Assembly: GCF_004297265.1 (NCBI RefSeq)
Contig: NZ_SCUT01000043.1
Coordinates: 35,259 to 99,258, forward strand
From: Reyranella sp.
GTDB lineage: Bacteria; Pseudomonadota; Alphaproteobacteria; Reyranellales; Reyranellaceae
Direction of reading: 5' to 3'
DNA length: 64,000 bases
The notes under the pieces are model-generated. The model searched no databases. It saw only the letters and a list, made by a program, of their open reading frames with translations, and was not told the DNA's origin. The position numbers and the translations under genes are program-made. This document shows, piece by piece, positions 17,601 through 26,485 of this stretch (its first letter is position 1; every line of letters starts with the position of its first letter).

Positions 17601-18485
17601 CTAAGACTTCATCCCCGTGATCGATCCCGAGACGGCGCGCGGGTCGCGCTTGGGCCAGCGGCCGGCTTCGACCTGGACGATGAAGTCGCCGACGATCCGG
17701 TTGAACTGGTCGGGATCCTCGAGGTTGATCGTGTGGCCGCAGTTCGGCATCACCGCCAGCGCCGCCGACGGGATCTCGCGCTTCATCAGCATGGAGGGGG
17801 CAAGGCAGGGCCAGTCCTCGTCGCCGGTGAGCACAAGAGTCGGCACCGTCATCGCCCGCATCTTGTCGACGAGATCGTAGAGCGAAGGCCGTTCGCCCTG
17901 GCAACCCAGCTGCGTATTGGCCGAGCCCAGGGCCGAATGCTCGGCCAGCGCCGCCTTGAACTCCGCGAAGCCACGCGGGTCCTTGTTCTCGAACTGAACG
18001 CGCGTCGGGCCATAGGCGTACTTCTCGGCGAAGGCGGCCATGCCTTCTTCCTTCAAAGACCTGGCGACGATGCCGACCTCGGCCTTGAACTTCGCCGTCT
18101 CGTGCTTCTCGGCGCCGTAGCCGACTCCGGCCACGACCAGCGAGCGCGCCCGCGTCGGATGGCGGAAACCGAAGTGGAGGCTGGCGAAGCCGCCCATCGA
18201 CAGCCCGACCACATGGGCCTTGTCGATCCCGAGATGATCCATCACCGCCAGGATGTCGTCGGTGGCGCGGTTCTGGCTGTAGCTCTCGGGTTTCTCGGGC
18301 ACGTCGGACGGCGGATAGCCACGCGCACCGTACGTGATGCAGCGATAGCGCTGGCCGAAATGGCGCATCTGCATTTCCCACGAGCGATGGTCGGCCGCGA
18401 ATTCGTGCACGAACACGATCGGCGCCCCGGCTCCCGTCTCCTCGAAATAGAGCTTCACGCCATCGTCGGTCGTCGCATAAGGCAT
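17601..18485 (-). CDS. alpha/beta hydrolase
   Basis: Cytoplasmic hydrolase of 294 residues. Nucleophile elbow GLSMGG with Ser96, an oxyanion-side motif VFVHEFAADHRSW near residue 25, LTGDEDWPC with the likely acid Asp, and His in PNCGHTINLEDP near the C-terminus. Resembles 3-oxoadipate enol-lactonase or C-C hydrolase-like proteins, but the substrate cannot be read. Its ATG overlaps by 1 nt the stop of the upstream transporter ATPase (TGATG), the last link of a tightly coupled unit: receptor, permease, ATPase, hydrolase. It may hydrolyse the imported compound. Confidence 0.85.
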   Translation of the reverse strand: MPYATTDDGVKLYFEETGAGAPIVFVHEFAADHRSWEMQMRHFGQRYRCITYGARGYPPSDVPEKPESYSQNRATDDILAVMDHLGIDKAHVVGLSMGGFASLHFGFRHPTRARSLVVAGVGYGAEKHETAKFKAEVGIVARSLKEEGMAAFAEKYAYGPTRVQFENKDPRGFAEFKAALAEHSALGSANTQLGCQGERPSLYDLVDKMRAMTVPTLVLTGDEDWPCLAPSMLMKREIPSAALAVMPNCGHTINLEDPDQFNRIVGDFIVQVEAGRWPKRDPRAVSGSITGMKS

Positions 18486-19246
18486 CAGTCGATCTCCCTG
18501 TCGGCGCCGACCAGCCCGCGCAACTCACGGGCCAGGGCGACGAATCCCGGCGATTGTGACGTACGCGGCCGTGGCAAATCCACCTTGATGTCAGCCGCGA
18601 TGCGGCCCGGCCGCGGGCTGAACACGAGGATGCGGTCGGCGAGCAGCAGCGCCTCGTCGATCGAGTGCGTGACGAACAGCACGGTGGTGCGCTGCTTCTC
18701 CCAGATCTGCAGCACCTCGTCCTGCAACTTGCCACGCGTCTGGGCATCGAGTGCGCCGAACGGCTCGTCCATGAGCAACGCCTTCGGGCGTGTCGTCAGG
18801 GCGCGCGCGATGCCGACCCGCTGGCGCATGCCGCCGGAGAGTTCATGCGGATAGCGGTCGGCAAAACCCGTGAGACTCGTCATCTCGATGAACTGGGTGG
18901 CCGTGGCCCGACGTTCGGCCGCCAGCACGCCGCGGGCCTTCATGTTGAACTCGACGTTCTTCTGCACGGTCATCCAGGGAAACAGCCCATGGTCCTGGAA
19001 GACGATGGCCGCCTCGGGCGACGGGCCGTCGAGCTCGCGGTTGGCGATCACGATCTGGCCCGAAGTCGGCTTCTCAAGCCCCGCCACCATCTGGAGCAGT
19101 GTGGACTTGCCGCAACCCGAGCGGCCCAGCAGACAGACGAAGTCGCCGGCATCGCAGGTGAAGTCGATGCCGCGCAGCGCCTCCACCGGCTCGGTCTTGC
19201 CGGGATAGATTTTCCCGACACCGATGCATTCCAGGAATTTGCTCAT
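18485..19246 (-). CDS. NitT/TauT-family ABC transporter ATP-binding protein (SsuB/TauB-like)
   Basis: ATPase of 253 residues. Walker A GRSGCGKST, Q-loop FQDHGLFPWMTV (the FPW feature of SsuB/NrtD-type ATPases), signature LSGGMRQRV, Walker B ALLMDEPFGALD, H-loop VTHSIDEA. Energises uptake of sulfonates, nitrate, pyrimidine precursors or aromatic acids in this family. ATG 19246 overlaps the permease stop by 4 nt, and AMP-type domain length fits, so the longer frame upstream is not used. Confidence 0.91.
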   Translation of the reverse strand: MSKFLECIGVGKIYPGKTEPVEALRGIDFTCDAGDFVCLLGRSGCGKSTLLQMVAGLEKPTSGQIVIANRELDGPSPEAAIVFQDHGLFPWMTVQKNVEFNMKARGVLAAERRATATQFIEMTSLTGFADRYPHELSGGMRQRVGIARALTTRPKALLMDEPFGALDAQTRGKLQDEVLQIWEKQRTTVLFVTHSIDEALLLADRILVFSPRPGRIAADIKVDLPRPRTSQSPGFVALARELRGLVGADREID

Positions 19247-20004
19247 TCGGGCGACGCCGTGAGGCCCTCCTGCCAGCGGCAGACATGCGCGCGGACCATG
19301 CGCACGGCCTGGTCGGCCAGCAGGCCGATCGCGCCGATGACGATGATGCCCGCGATGATGAGGTCGGAGCGGAAGGTGAGCTGGGCGTTCAGGATCATGT
19401 AGCCGAGGCCCGACTTCACCGCGATCATCTCGGCCGTCACCACGGTCAGCCAGCCGCCGCCGACGGCCAGTCGAAGTCCGGTGAAGATGGCTGGCAGCGC
19501 CGCCGGCAGGATGATGTCCTTCATCACGAGGAACTCGCTGGCGCGCGCCGCCTTGGCCACCTTGAGCAGTGTGCGTTCGATGCCGCGCACGCCGAAGATC
19601 GTGTTGATCAGCAGCGGCCATGTGCCGGCCAGGAAGATCAGCGCGATCGCCGGCTTGTCGCCGATGCCCAGGAACAGCAGCGCCATGGGAATGAGCGCGA
19701 TCGGCGGGATCGAGCGGAAGATCTGGATCGACCAGTCGGTCATCGTGTCGAGCAGCCGGTAGCGGCCGATCATCAGGCCGAGCGGCACCGCGAACAGGAA
19801 GGCGAGCGAAATGCCCACCGCGACGCGGCTGATGCTGGCCAGTGCATTGCCGAGCACGGTATCCCAATCGTCGATGAAGACCATCAGGACCTTGGCCGGC
19901 GGCGGCAGCAGGACAGGCGGATAGACCTTGGCCTGCACCGCCAGTTCCCAGGCGAGCAGCAGCAGCGCCAGGGGCAGAAGCCCCAGCGCCCGTCGGAACT
20001 GCAT
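19243..20004 (-). CDS. NitT/TauT-family ABC transporter permease (SsuC/TauC-like)
   Basis: Inner-membrane permease of 253 residues with about six helices. It starts with LLPLALLLLAWELAV, then the core SISRVAVGISLAFLFAVPLGLMIG, FRSIPPIALIPMALLFLGIGD, and the EAA-type loop AARASEFLVMKDIILPAALPAIFTGLRLA. ATG at 20004 overlaps the receptor stop by 1 nt. Its partners are the ATPase downstream and the receptor upstream. Confidence 0.9.
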   Translation of the reverse strand: MQFRRALGLLPLALLLLAWELAVQAKVYPPVLLPPPAKVLMVFIDDWDTVLGNALASISRVAVGISLAFLFAVPLGLMIGRYRLLDTMTDWSIQIFRSIPPIALIPMALLFLGIGDKPAIALIFLAGTWPLLINTIFGVRGIERTLLKVAKAARASEFLVMKDIILPAALPAIFTGLRLAVGGGWLTVVTAEMIAVKSGLGYMILNAQLTFRSDLIIAGIIVIGAIGLLADQAVRMVRAHVCRWQEGLTASPE

Positions 20005-20933
20005 CAGACGTAGCCGAGGTTCAGGAAGTTGTCCCAGTCGGGTTCCTTCTCGAGCATCTTGTCGTCGATCATCATCCTGGCCAGCGACTTGAGGCCGCTG
20101 ACGAAGGCCGGACCGGAGTCGGCGCTGAAGAACAGGTTCTTGGTCGAGAGTTCCGCCACTTCCTTGGTCATCTTGAACTGCTTGATCGTGGTCTCGATGG
20201 CGATCGAGGGATTGGCCGCCATCTCCTTGGTCGCCTTCACATGCGCGGCCACCATCTTCTTCGTGAGGTCCGGGTCCTTCTTCACGAAGGCCGAAGACGC
20301 GACGAAACCCAGGTTGGTCTTGCCCATGGGGGAGTCGTAGGGAACCCACAGCCGCTTGCCCCAGCCATTCTGCTCGGCGAGCGCGGCATAGGGCTCGAAC
20401 ACGCAGATGGCCGCGACGTCGCCGCGCATCAGCGGAATCGGCTGGTCCTGGTTGTCCATGAAGGCCAGATCGACTTTTCCGAACACGCCTTCCTGCTTCA
20501 GCTTCCAGTTCAGCGAGACGAGGCCGATCGAACCGTTCTGGACGGCGATCTTCTTGCCCACCAGATCTTTGAAGCTCTTGATCGAGGGCTGCGCCAGCAC
20601 CATCCAGCCGCCGTCGCAGCCATTGGCCAGTACCTGCATCGGGAAGCCCTTGGTCGCGACCTGCATGGTGGCTGAAAGACCGCCATTGCCGATATCGACG
20701 TCACCCGAGGCAACGGCCTGCATGCGCTGCACCAGCGAGGGGAACATCACCAGTTCGAGGTCGATGCCCTCGGGCTTCAGCAGCGCAGGCATCAGGAAGG
20801 CCGCGTTGGTCGTCGTGGTGAAGGCCGAGCCCATCTTCACCTTGCGAAGGTTCTGTCCGAGCGACGCGCGCGAGACGATGGCAGGCGCGGCGAACGAGGC
20901 GGCAGCGGTGGCGAGGAGCTTGCGTCGCAACAT
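20004..20933 (-). CDS. NitT/TauT-family substrate-binding protein (NMT1/SsuA-like)
   Basis: Periplasmic receptor of 309 residues. The N-terminus MLRRKLLATAAASFAAPAIVS is a signal with an RR pair that could use Tat. The mature part has VMFPSLVQRMQAVASGDVDIG and SFKDLVGKKIAVQNGSIG, the standard two-domain NMT1/THI5-like pattern. A segment FEPYAALAEQNGWGKRLW forms the hinge side. No ligand-specific residues can be assigned. First gene of the four-gene coupled unit; divergent from the 2OG dioxygenase across 126 nt. Confidence 0.88.
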   Translation of the reverse strand: MLRRKLLATAAASFAAPAIVSRASLGQNLRKVKMGSAFTTTTNAAFLMPALLKPEGIDLELVMFPSLVQRMQAVASGDVDIGNGGLSATMQVATKGFPMQVLANGCDGGWMVLAQPSIKSFKDLVGKKIAVQNGSIGLVSLNWKLKQEGVFGKVDLAFMDNQDQPIPLMRGDVAAICVFEPYAALAEQNGWGKRLWVPYDSPMGKTNLGFVASSAFVKKDPDLTKKMVAAHVKATKEMAANPSIAIETTIKQFKMTKEVAELSTKNLFFSADSGPAFVSGLKSLARMMIDDKMLEKEPDWDNFLNLGYV

Positions 20934-21059
20934 ATGTGAATCTCCATGGGCCGCGAAGGCGGCAGACGGGCCGCTGTCAGCAATCGCCGGGCCAATCCCT
21001 AGAAACCTTCATGCGCCTCAGATGCGGAATGATGGCACCGTAATGCTAGGGTAACCAAC

Positions 21060-21800
21060 ATGAGTGAGATCGGTACCGGCCTGCAGAACGCATCAGGCAT
21101 CCGCGCCGCCGTCGAGCGGGCGGGCTATGCCTTCGTGGAAGCCTCCGACATGCGGACGGCCCTCGCCCGCTTCGGGTCGCTGGCCGATTGGCCGGCCTTC
21201 GCCGAGAGCTGGAACGATCTCGAGGTCGATACCTACATGGGCGATGGGGGCCGCTACCGGAAGCGCCGCTTCGGCGTCTACGCAGCCGAGCGTCAGGGCG
21301 CGATCGTGCGCGCCCCTCACCAGCCGCATTACCAGACCCTGGACTACAACACCCTGAATGGCGGCATCGAACGGTGGTTCAAGCCGGTGACCGAGGAGAT
21401 CGGCAGCGGCGCCTCGATGCGCACCATCCTCGAATATTGCCGCGCCCTGTTCGGTCGCCTCGTACCCGAGGCGAAGAAGTGGCACATCGAGGTCCACCAG
21501 TTCCGAATCGAGGCGAAGACCGGCGAGGCCGGCAAGCCGACGCCCGAGGGCATGCATCGGGACGGCGTCGACTATGTGCTGGTGCTGCTGATCAACCGCC
21601 GCAACATCGCCAGTGGCACCACCACGGTGCACGATCTCGACAAGCGCGTGCTGGGCAGCTTCACCCTCACCGACCCGCTCGATGCCGCGCTCGTCGACGA
21701 CTCCCGCTGCTATCACGGCGTGACGCCGGTCGAGCCGGAGAATCCCGCCCAGCCCGCCTATCGCGACGTGCTGGTGGTTACGTTCAAGAAGAGGCCGTAG
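21060..21800 (+). CDS. 2OG-Fe(II) dioxygenase, PF10014 type
   Basis: Protein of 246 residues resembling the 2OG-Fe dioxygenase family that includes bacterial free L-isoleucine hydroxylase (IDO). Likely Fe ligands His166 and Asp168 in GMHRDGVDY and His219 in RCYHGVTPV; Arg235 in YRDVLVVTF probably binds 2-oxoglutarate. The N-terminal part (VPHQPHYQ-like APHQPHYQ, LDYNTLNGGIERWF) also fits. Expected reaction: hydroxylation of a free amino acid or related acid with 2OG and O2. Divergent from the SsuA-like operon, convergent with the LigB-like gene, abutting it directly. Confidence 0.84.
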   Translation: MSEIGTGLQNASGIRAAVERAGYAFVEASDMRTALARFGSLADWPAFAESWNDLEVDTYMGDGGRYRKRRFGVYAAERQGAIVRAPHQPHYQTLDYNTLNGGIERWFKPVTEEIGSGASMRTILEYCRALFGRLVPEAKKWHIEVHQFRIEAKTGEAGKPTPEGMHRDGVDYVLVLLINRRNIASGTTTVHDLDKRVLGSFTLTDPLDAALVDDSRCYHGVTPVEPENPAQPAYRDVLVVTFKKRP

Positions 21801-22637
21801 TCACTCCGGTCGGGTATCGGACAATCGGAAGCTGCCCAGCGTGCAGCTGACCGCGAAGATCGGGACCGGCTCGCAGAAATCGACCGTCCCTTTCGCTCCC
21901 TTGGCCGCAGCCGCCGCTGCAATGAACGTCCGGATCTCGAAGCCGCCCTGCCCGGCTTCGCGATAGGTCTCGGCATCCGTGTAGGACAGCAGCGCCTCGC
22001 GGTCGTTGGCCGACCAGCGGCGCAGGAACTCGCGGTCCCATTCCTGGTTGATCTTGCCTGAGTCCGGCGTGGCCGGCCAATGCGAGAGGCCGCCGGTGCC
22101 GATGAGCGCGATGCGTTCGGGCACCGCGTCCGCGGCACGTCGCAGCGCCTCGCCGAACGCCCAGGCGCGCGCCAGCGGGCTAAGCGGCGGGCCCTGGCAG
22201 TTGATGTTGGCCGGAACGATCGGCAGGTCGTAGTCGGGTGTCAGGAAGTGGAGCGGCACCGAGATGCCGTGGTCGAACTTCCATTCCTCGGCATAGGCCA
22301 CGTCGACCGTCTGCATCACCTTCTCGATCAACCGGCGCGACAGGGCCTTGTTGCCGGGCACGGTCGTGCGCCCGATGCGCAGGAAGGCCTCGTCCTCGAT
22401 CGGCCCCTCGTAACTGTCAGCCATGCCGATGGCGAAGGCCGGCATGTTGTTCATGAAGAAGTTGGCGAAGTGCTCGGCCGCGATCACCACCAGAGCATCG
22501 GGCCTGGTGGCGCGGATATCGTCGCCCATCCGGCGGAACGCGCTCTCCAGCGCCTGCCGTGTCTGGGTGTCGGCACGCTCGGCACGGGCCGTCATGCCGG
22601 GGGCGTGGCTGCAGGCGCCGCAATAGACCAGGGGCAT
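21801..22637 (-). CDS. LigB-like extradiol ring-cleavage dioxygenase (beta subunit)
   Basis: Class III extradiol dioxygenase catalytic subunit, 278 residues. Probable non-heme Fe ligands His11 (CGACSHAPG), His56 (AAEHFANFF) and Glu234 (GGFEIRTFI); His123 (FDHGISVPL) and His186 (GGLSHWP) match the active-site histidines of LigB. It would cleave a catechol such as protocatechuate or gallate next to a hydroxyl group. The partner alpha subunit gene is immediately upstream with a 1-nt overlap. The substrate is not proven, because LigAB homologs also act on other catecholic acids. Confidence 0.88.
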   Translation of the reverse strand: MPLVYCGACSHAPGMTARAERADTQTRQALESAFRRMGDDIRATRPDALVVIAAEHFANFFMNNMPAFAIGMADSYEGPIEDEAFLRIGRTTVPGNKALSRRLIEKVMQTVDVAYAEEWKFDHGISVPLHFLTPDYDLPIVPANINCQGPPLSPLARAWAFGEALRRAADAVPERIALIGTGGLSHWPATPDSGKINQEWDREFLRRWSANDREALLSYTDAETYREAGQGGFEIRTFIAAAAAAKGAKGTVDFCEPVPIFAVSCTLGSFRLSDTRPE

Positions 22638-22990
22638 CAGCGAGTCTCCCGTTCTGCCTTGAGGCGGGCCTCATGCGCTTCGACGCCTTCATAGCCGGTG
22701 GCGGCATAGACGCCCTCGCGCACCTGGCCGTGATCCCTGAGCCCCTGCCGCATCCGTTCGAGATAGTCGGTCCACTCGATACGGTGCAGGGCCGCGAAGT
22801 GCATCAGCAGCTGGCCGTTGACGCCCAGCACATAGAGGAGCCCGATATCAGGCTTCAGCAGCGCGCCGATCTCCTCTCGCGTGAGATCGTACTCGCCGAG
22901 CACCGCGTCGGGTTCGTCGGCATAGCGCTGCCGCGTGCGCGGGTCGCGGTTGAGCTGATAGATCAGCTTCTGGACCTGGTAGAGGCTCAT
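22637..22990 (-). CDS. LigA-like extradiol dioxygenase alpha subunit
   Basis: Small alpha subunit of 117 residues. The helical core QVQKLIYQLNRDPRTRQRYADEPDAVL and LTREEIGALLKPDIGLLYVLGVNGQLLMHFA match LigA of protocatechuate 4,5-dioxygenase, which shapes the substrate pocket. It is coupled to the LigB-like gene by a 1-nt overlap. The SDR gene starts upstream on the same strand after 30 nt, suggesting a three-gene aromatic-degradation unit. Confidence 0.88.
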   Translation of the reverse strand: MSLYQVQKLIYQLNRDPRTRQRYADEPDAVLGEYDLTREEIGALLKPDIGLLYVLGVNGQLLMHFAALHRIEWTDYLERMRQGLRDHGQVREGVYAATGYEGVEAHEARLKAERETR

Positions 22991-23020
22991 CCCGATCCTC
23001 CCGCGCCCTAGGCGGGGCGG

Positions 23021-23797
23021 TCAGCCGCCGCTGCCGATGGTCACGCCGGCGTCGGCGATGATGGTCTGGCCGGTGATGAAGGCTCCGGCCTTGCCGGCCA
23101 GCATCACCGCGATGCCGCCGATATCGTCCGGCTCGCCAATCCGGCCCAGCGGCGCGCCCTTGAGACGGACGGCGAGGTACTTCGGATCGTCCCACAGCGC
23201 CTTGGCGAAGTCGGTCTTCACCAGGCCCGGGGCGATCGTGTTCACGCGGATATTGTCCTTGCCATACTCGACGGCGAGGTTGCGTGCGAGCTGCATGTCG
23301 GCGGCCTTGGAGATGCCGTAGGCGCCGATCACCGGGGTGCCGCGCACGCCGCCGATCGACGAGACGATGATGATCGAGCCGTCCTTCTTGGCGCGCATGT
23401 CGGGCAGGCAGAAATTGATCAGCCACATGCTCGACAGGATGTTGTTGTGCATCACCTTCATGAACACGTCGTCCGGCAGCTTCTCGTTCGGCCCGTAATA
23501 GGGATTCGAGGCGGCGTTGCAGACGAGGATGTCGACCGGGCCGAGCTGCTTGCGTGTCTCCGCGATCAGGTTCTCGCACTGCGACTTGTCGGAGATGTTG
23601 CAGGGAATGACGATCGCCTCGCCGCCGGCCGCCTTGATCTCTGCCGCCGCTTCCTCGCACGCCGGCGCCTTGCGGCTCGACACCACGACCTTGGCGCCCT
23701 GCAGCGCGAGATGCAGGGCGATCGACTTGCCGATGCCCTTGCTCGAGCCGGTGACGACGGCGACCTTGCCGGTGAGGTCGAAGAGCGGCGATGCCAT
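23021..23797 (-). CDS. SDR family oxidoreductase
   Basis: Short-chain dehydrogenase, 258 residues. TGSSKGIGKSI, VVSSRK (Ser-Arg after the second strand favours NADP), CNAASNPY in place of NNAG, SSMWLINFCLP, SIGGVRGTP, YGISKAADM catalytic, and the C-terminus GQTIIADAGVTIG. Looks like a dehydrogenase for a carboxylic acid alcohol or a hydroxy acyl compound. It shares a transcript with ligA/ligB-like genes, so it may act on an intermediate of the same aromatic pathway. Confidence 0.86.
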   Translation of the reverse strand: MASPLFDLTGKVAVVTGSSKGIGKSIALHLALQGAKVVVSSRKAPACEEAAAEIKAAGGEAIVIPCNISDKSQCENLIAETRKQLGPVDILVCNAASNPYYGPNEKLPDDVFMKVMHNNILSSMWLINFCLPDMRAKKDGSIIIVSSIGGVRGTPVIGAYGISKAADMQLARNLAVEYGKDNIRVNTIAPGLVKTDFAKALWDDPKYLAVRLKGAPLGRIGEPDDIGGIAVMLAGKAGAFITGQTIIADAGVTIGSGG

Positions 23798-23951
23798 TGA
23801 GCTGTCCTCCAGAGGTTTTCAGCTTCTTGTGTGGCATGAACGCAAGGACTCGAAAACCCCCGCTCCCGGGGTCGCGATCGTTCACGAAGGCCTGATTTGC
23901 TGACGCGAACATCGCGACCCTAGCCTGACATCCAGTCCACAGGAGTTCTCG

Positions 23952-24521
23952 ATGCGCCTCACGACCAGGATCGGCGCCGTGCTCGCGGGTCTCGCCGCGC
24001 TGCCCGCCCTCGCCGTCGCGGCCACGATCGGCGGCGTTTACTATGCGCCGCAGTACGACTATCGCGACTTCTTCGCCGCGACCGACGGCAGGAATTTCCC
24101 GGTGATCCTCGCGGGCGATGCCTTCCCCGGCGTCGATCCCGGCGTAGTGGCACGGGACCTCCTTCCGGCGATGCAGGCGGCCAAGCCGCGCCCGGCGCTC
24201 ACCTTCACCTACGACCGCCCGATTCCGCCGGCCAGTCCCGACTACCGGCTGGTCTTGGTGTTCGATCCCGCCAACGATCTCAATGCCGATCCGGTATGCG
24301 CGGGCGAGCCGGCGCGCTTCAAGCCGGGCACGCCGGGCCGTTTCTATGTCTATGCGATCTATTGTCGGAACGACCGAGCCATGTCCTTTACCACGGCATG
24401 GACACAGGCGACCGGACCGGCCGATCCGCGCATCGAACAGCTCTTCCGGCAGCTCTTCATGGTCATCTTCACCGATCAACAGCGGCGTTATGCGGAACTC
24501 GACCCCAGGTTCATACCGTGA
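23952..24521 (+). CDS. secreted hypothetical protein
   Basis: Protein of 189 residues, not recognised. The signal peptide covers residues 1-23 (GAVLAGLAALPALAVAA). The mature part contains DYRDFFAATDGRNFPVILAGDAFPG and a C-terminal helix QLFRQLFMVIFTDQQ. Cys116 and Cys138 could be bonded. The pattern of a periplasmic 17-kDa beta-rich protein fits, but no family motif is clear. It stands alone after a 154-nt gap from the divergent SDR and just before tamA. Confidence 0.62.
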   Translation: MRLTTRIGAVLAGLAALPALAVAATIGGVYYAPQYDYRDFFAATDGRNFPVILAGDAFPGVDPGVVARDLLPAMQAAKPRPALTFTYDRPIPPASPDYRLVLVFDPANDLNADPVCAGEPARFKPGTPGRFYVYAIYCRNDRAMSFTTAWTQATGPADPRIEQLFRQLFMVIFTDQQRRYAELDPRFIP

Positions 24522-24607
24522 GCGACCGCGCTCCGCTGCGGGTCGTGGGCCAATAGACGCGCAGACGCATCCCTTTTAGCCGCCGCGCGTTGTATGTGTC
24601 GCGTGGC

Positions 24608-26485
24608 ATGGCCTTTGTAGATCGCGAGTTCCTGCGTTGGGCGCGCATATGCTGCCTCATCTCGATGACCTGGGCGGCATCGGCGAGCCTTTGGTCGCGC
24701 GCGGTCGATGCGCGAACGGGCAAGGTCGTTCTTGCCGTGGCCGGAGACGAGCGCATGTCGTCCGATCTCAAGGAGCTGTCGGAAGACTTCCAGAAACAGC
24801 AGCCCCTGACGGGCGATGCGCTGGGAATATTGCAGGGCGCGCAGGCGATTGCCGCCCAGTTCAACACGGCCCTGCGGTCGCGGGGTTTCTACGACGCGAC
24901 GATCAATGCCACGATCGACGGAAGACCGATAGCGGACGCCTCCGCCCTGGAGGCCCTCGAAGCGCGTCCCGACACTGAGGCGACGACCGTCGACATCACC
25001 ATCGATACCGGCCCCCGCTATCGGATCGGCTCCCTCGCGATCCGGCCGCCCGGCAGCCAGCAGTCGCTGCCCGGGATCGACCGCGCGGAGCTCGGCATCG
25101 CGCCCGGCGATCCAGCCGACGCCTCCGCCATCATCGCCGCCCAGAACAAGCTGCTGGACGAACTGCGCAAGCAGGGCCACGCGCTGGCCGCCATCAAGGA
25201 CCGCGAGGTCATCGTCGATCATGCCACGCGCGAGGCCGAGGTGACCTTCGTCGCCGAGCCCGGCCCGCTCGCCAGAATGGGCCCGGTGCGCTTCACCGGC
25301 ACCGAGAAGGTCGACACGGTCTGGCTTCAGCGTCGCGTGCCCTTCAAGGAGGGCGAGCCCTACTCGCCGGCCAAGGTCGAAGAGCTGCGCGGAAAGCTCA
25401 CCTCGCTGGGCACGTTCAACGCGGTACGCCTGAAACCCGCGACGGAGCTCGATGCAAACGGCGAGTTGCCGATCGAGGCCGAGCTGACCGATCGGCTGCA
25501 GCGCTCGATCGGCTTCGGCGTGAGCTACGAGACCCAGCTCGGTTTCGCGGTCGAGGGTTTCTGGGTCCATCGCAACCTGTTCGGCCAGGCCGAAAGCCTG
25601 CGCCTGTCGGGTGAGATCAACCATATCGGCCAGGGCTACGCGATCCTCGACACCGGCTTCGCCTTCCGTGCGGCCTTCCGCAAGCCCGACTGGTGGTTGC
25701 CGGGACAGGATCTGCGACTGGAAGCGGCGGCGCTGCGCGAAGTGGTCCCTGCCTATACGAGAAAGGCCGCCACCTTCTATGGCGGTTTCGACCGGACCTT
25801 TTCGCCGCGCTGGCAGGCCCGCGTCGGCCTGGCCGGCGAGATCGCCGACATAACCCGCAACGGGATCACCCAGAGCTATCGCATGCTGGGGCTTCAGGGG
25901 ACGGTGCTCTACAATCGCGCCAACAGCGACCTCGACCCGACGCGTGGCTATCGCATCGAGTTCAACGTGCAGCCTTGGATCGATACCGGACCGGGCGGCG
26001 ACATGTTCACCATCCTGCGCCTGACCGGCCGTCACTATTGGGACATCGCCGAGCCCGGCCGCACCGTTCTTGCCACGCGCGCTTCGTTCGGTATCGAGCC
26101 TGCCACCAGCATCGGCGGCATCCCGCCCGACAAGCTCTTCTATGCGGGCGGCGGCGGCTCGGTTCGCGGCTTCGTCTACCAGACCGCCGGACCGCTGGAC
26201 GCCTACGGCAATCCGCTGGGCGGCCCGAGCGTCGTCGAGGCCAACATCGAATTGCGCCAGCGCATCGGCAAGGCATTCGGCGCCGTCGCCTTCGTCGATG
26301 CCGGCAGCGCCTACCCTGACATCCTGCCAAACTTTTCGCAGTTGGCGCCGAGGGTCGGCGCCGGCGTCGGCATCCGCTACTACACCGACTTCGGGCCAAT
26401 CCGGGCCGATGTCGGCATCCCGCTCAACCGCCGCCCAACCGATCCGCCGTTCGGCATCTATGTCAGCCTGGGTCAGGCCTTCTGA
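24608..26485 (+). CDS. tamA: translocation and assembly module TamA (BamA-type outer-membrane protein)
   Basis: Omp85-family outer-membrane protein, 625 residues. Signal peptide in the first 40 residues. POTRA-like domains follow (IDGRPIADASALEALEARPDTEATTVDITIDTGPRYRIG and later PFKEGEPYSPAKVEELRGKL), then a 16-strand barrel with the diagnostic GGGGSVRGF (VRGF/Y) motif in the C-terminal part, and final Phe (LGQAF). Partners TamB to insert selected proteins into the outer membrane. ATG 24608 is preferred; a TTG 18 nt upstream is the alternative. Its stop overlaps the tamB start by 1 nt. Confidence 0.9.
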   Translation: MAFVDREFLRWARICCLISMTWAASASLWSRAVDARTGKVVLAVAGDERMSSDLKELSEDFQKQQPLTGDALGILQGAQAIAAQFNTALRSRGFYDATINATIDGRPIADASALEALEARPDTEATTVDITIDTGPRYRIGSLAIRPPGSQQSLPGIDRAELGIAPGDPADASAIIAAQNKLLDELRKQGHALAAIKDREVIVDHATREAEVTFVAEPGPLARMGPVRFTGTEKVDTVWLQRRVPFKEGEPYSPAKVEELRGKLTSLGTFNAVRLKPATELDANGELPIEAELTDRLQRSIGFGVSYETQLGFAVEGFWVHRNLFGQAESLRLSGEINHIGQGYAILDTGFAFRAAFRKPDWWLPGQDLRLEAAALREVVPAYTRKAATFYGGFDRTFSPRWQARVGLAGEIADITRNGITQSYRMLGLQGTVLYNRANSDLDPTRGYRIEFNVQPWIDTGPGGDMFTILRLTGRHYWDIAEPGRTVLATRASFGIEPATSIGGIPPDKLFYAGGGGSVRGFVYQTAGPLDAYGNPLGGPSVVEANIELRQRIGKAFGAVAFVDAGSAYPDILPNFSQLAPRVGAGVGIRYYTDFGPIRADVGIPLNRRPTDPPFGIYVSLGQAF

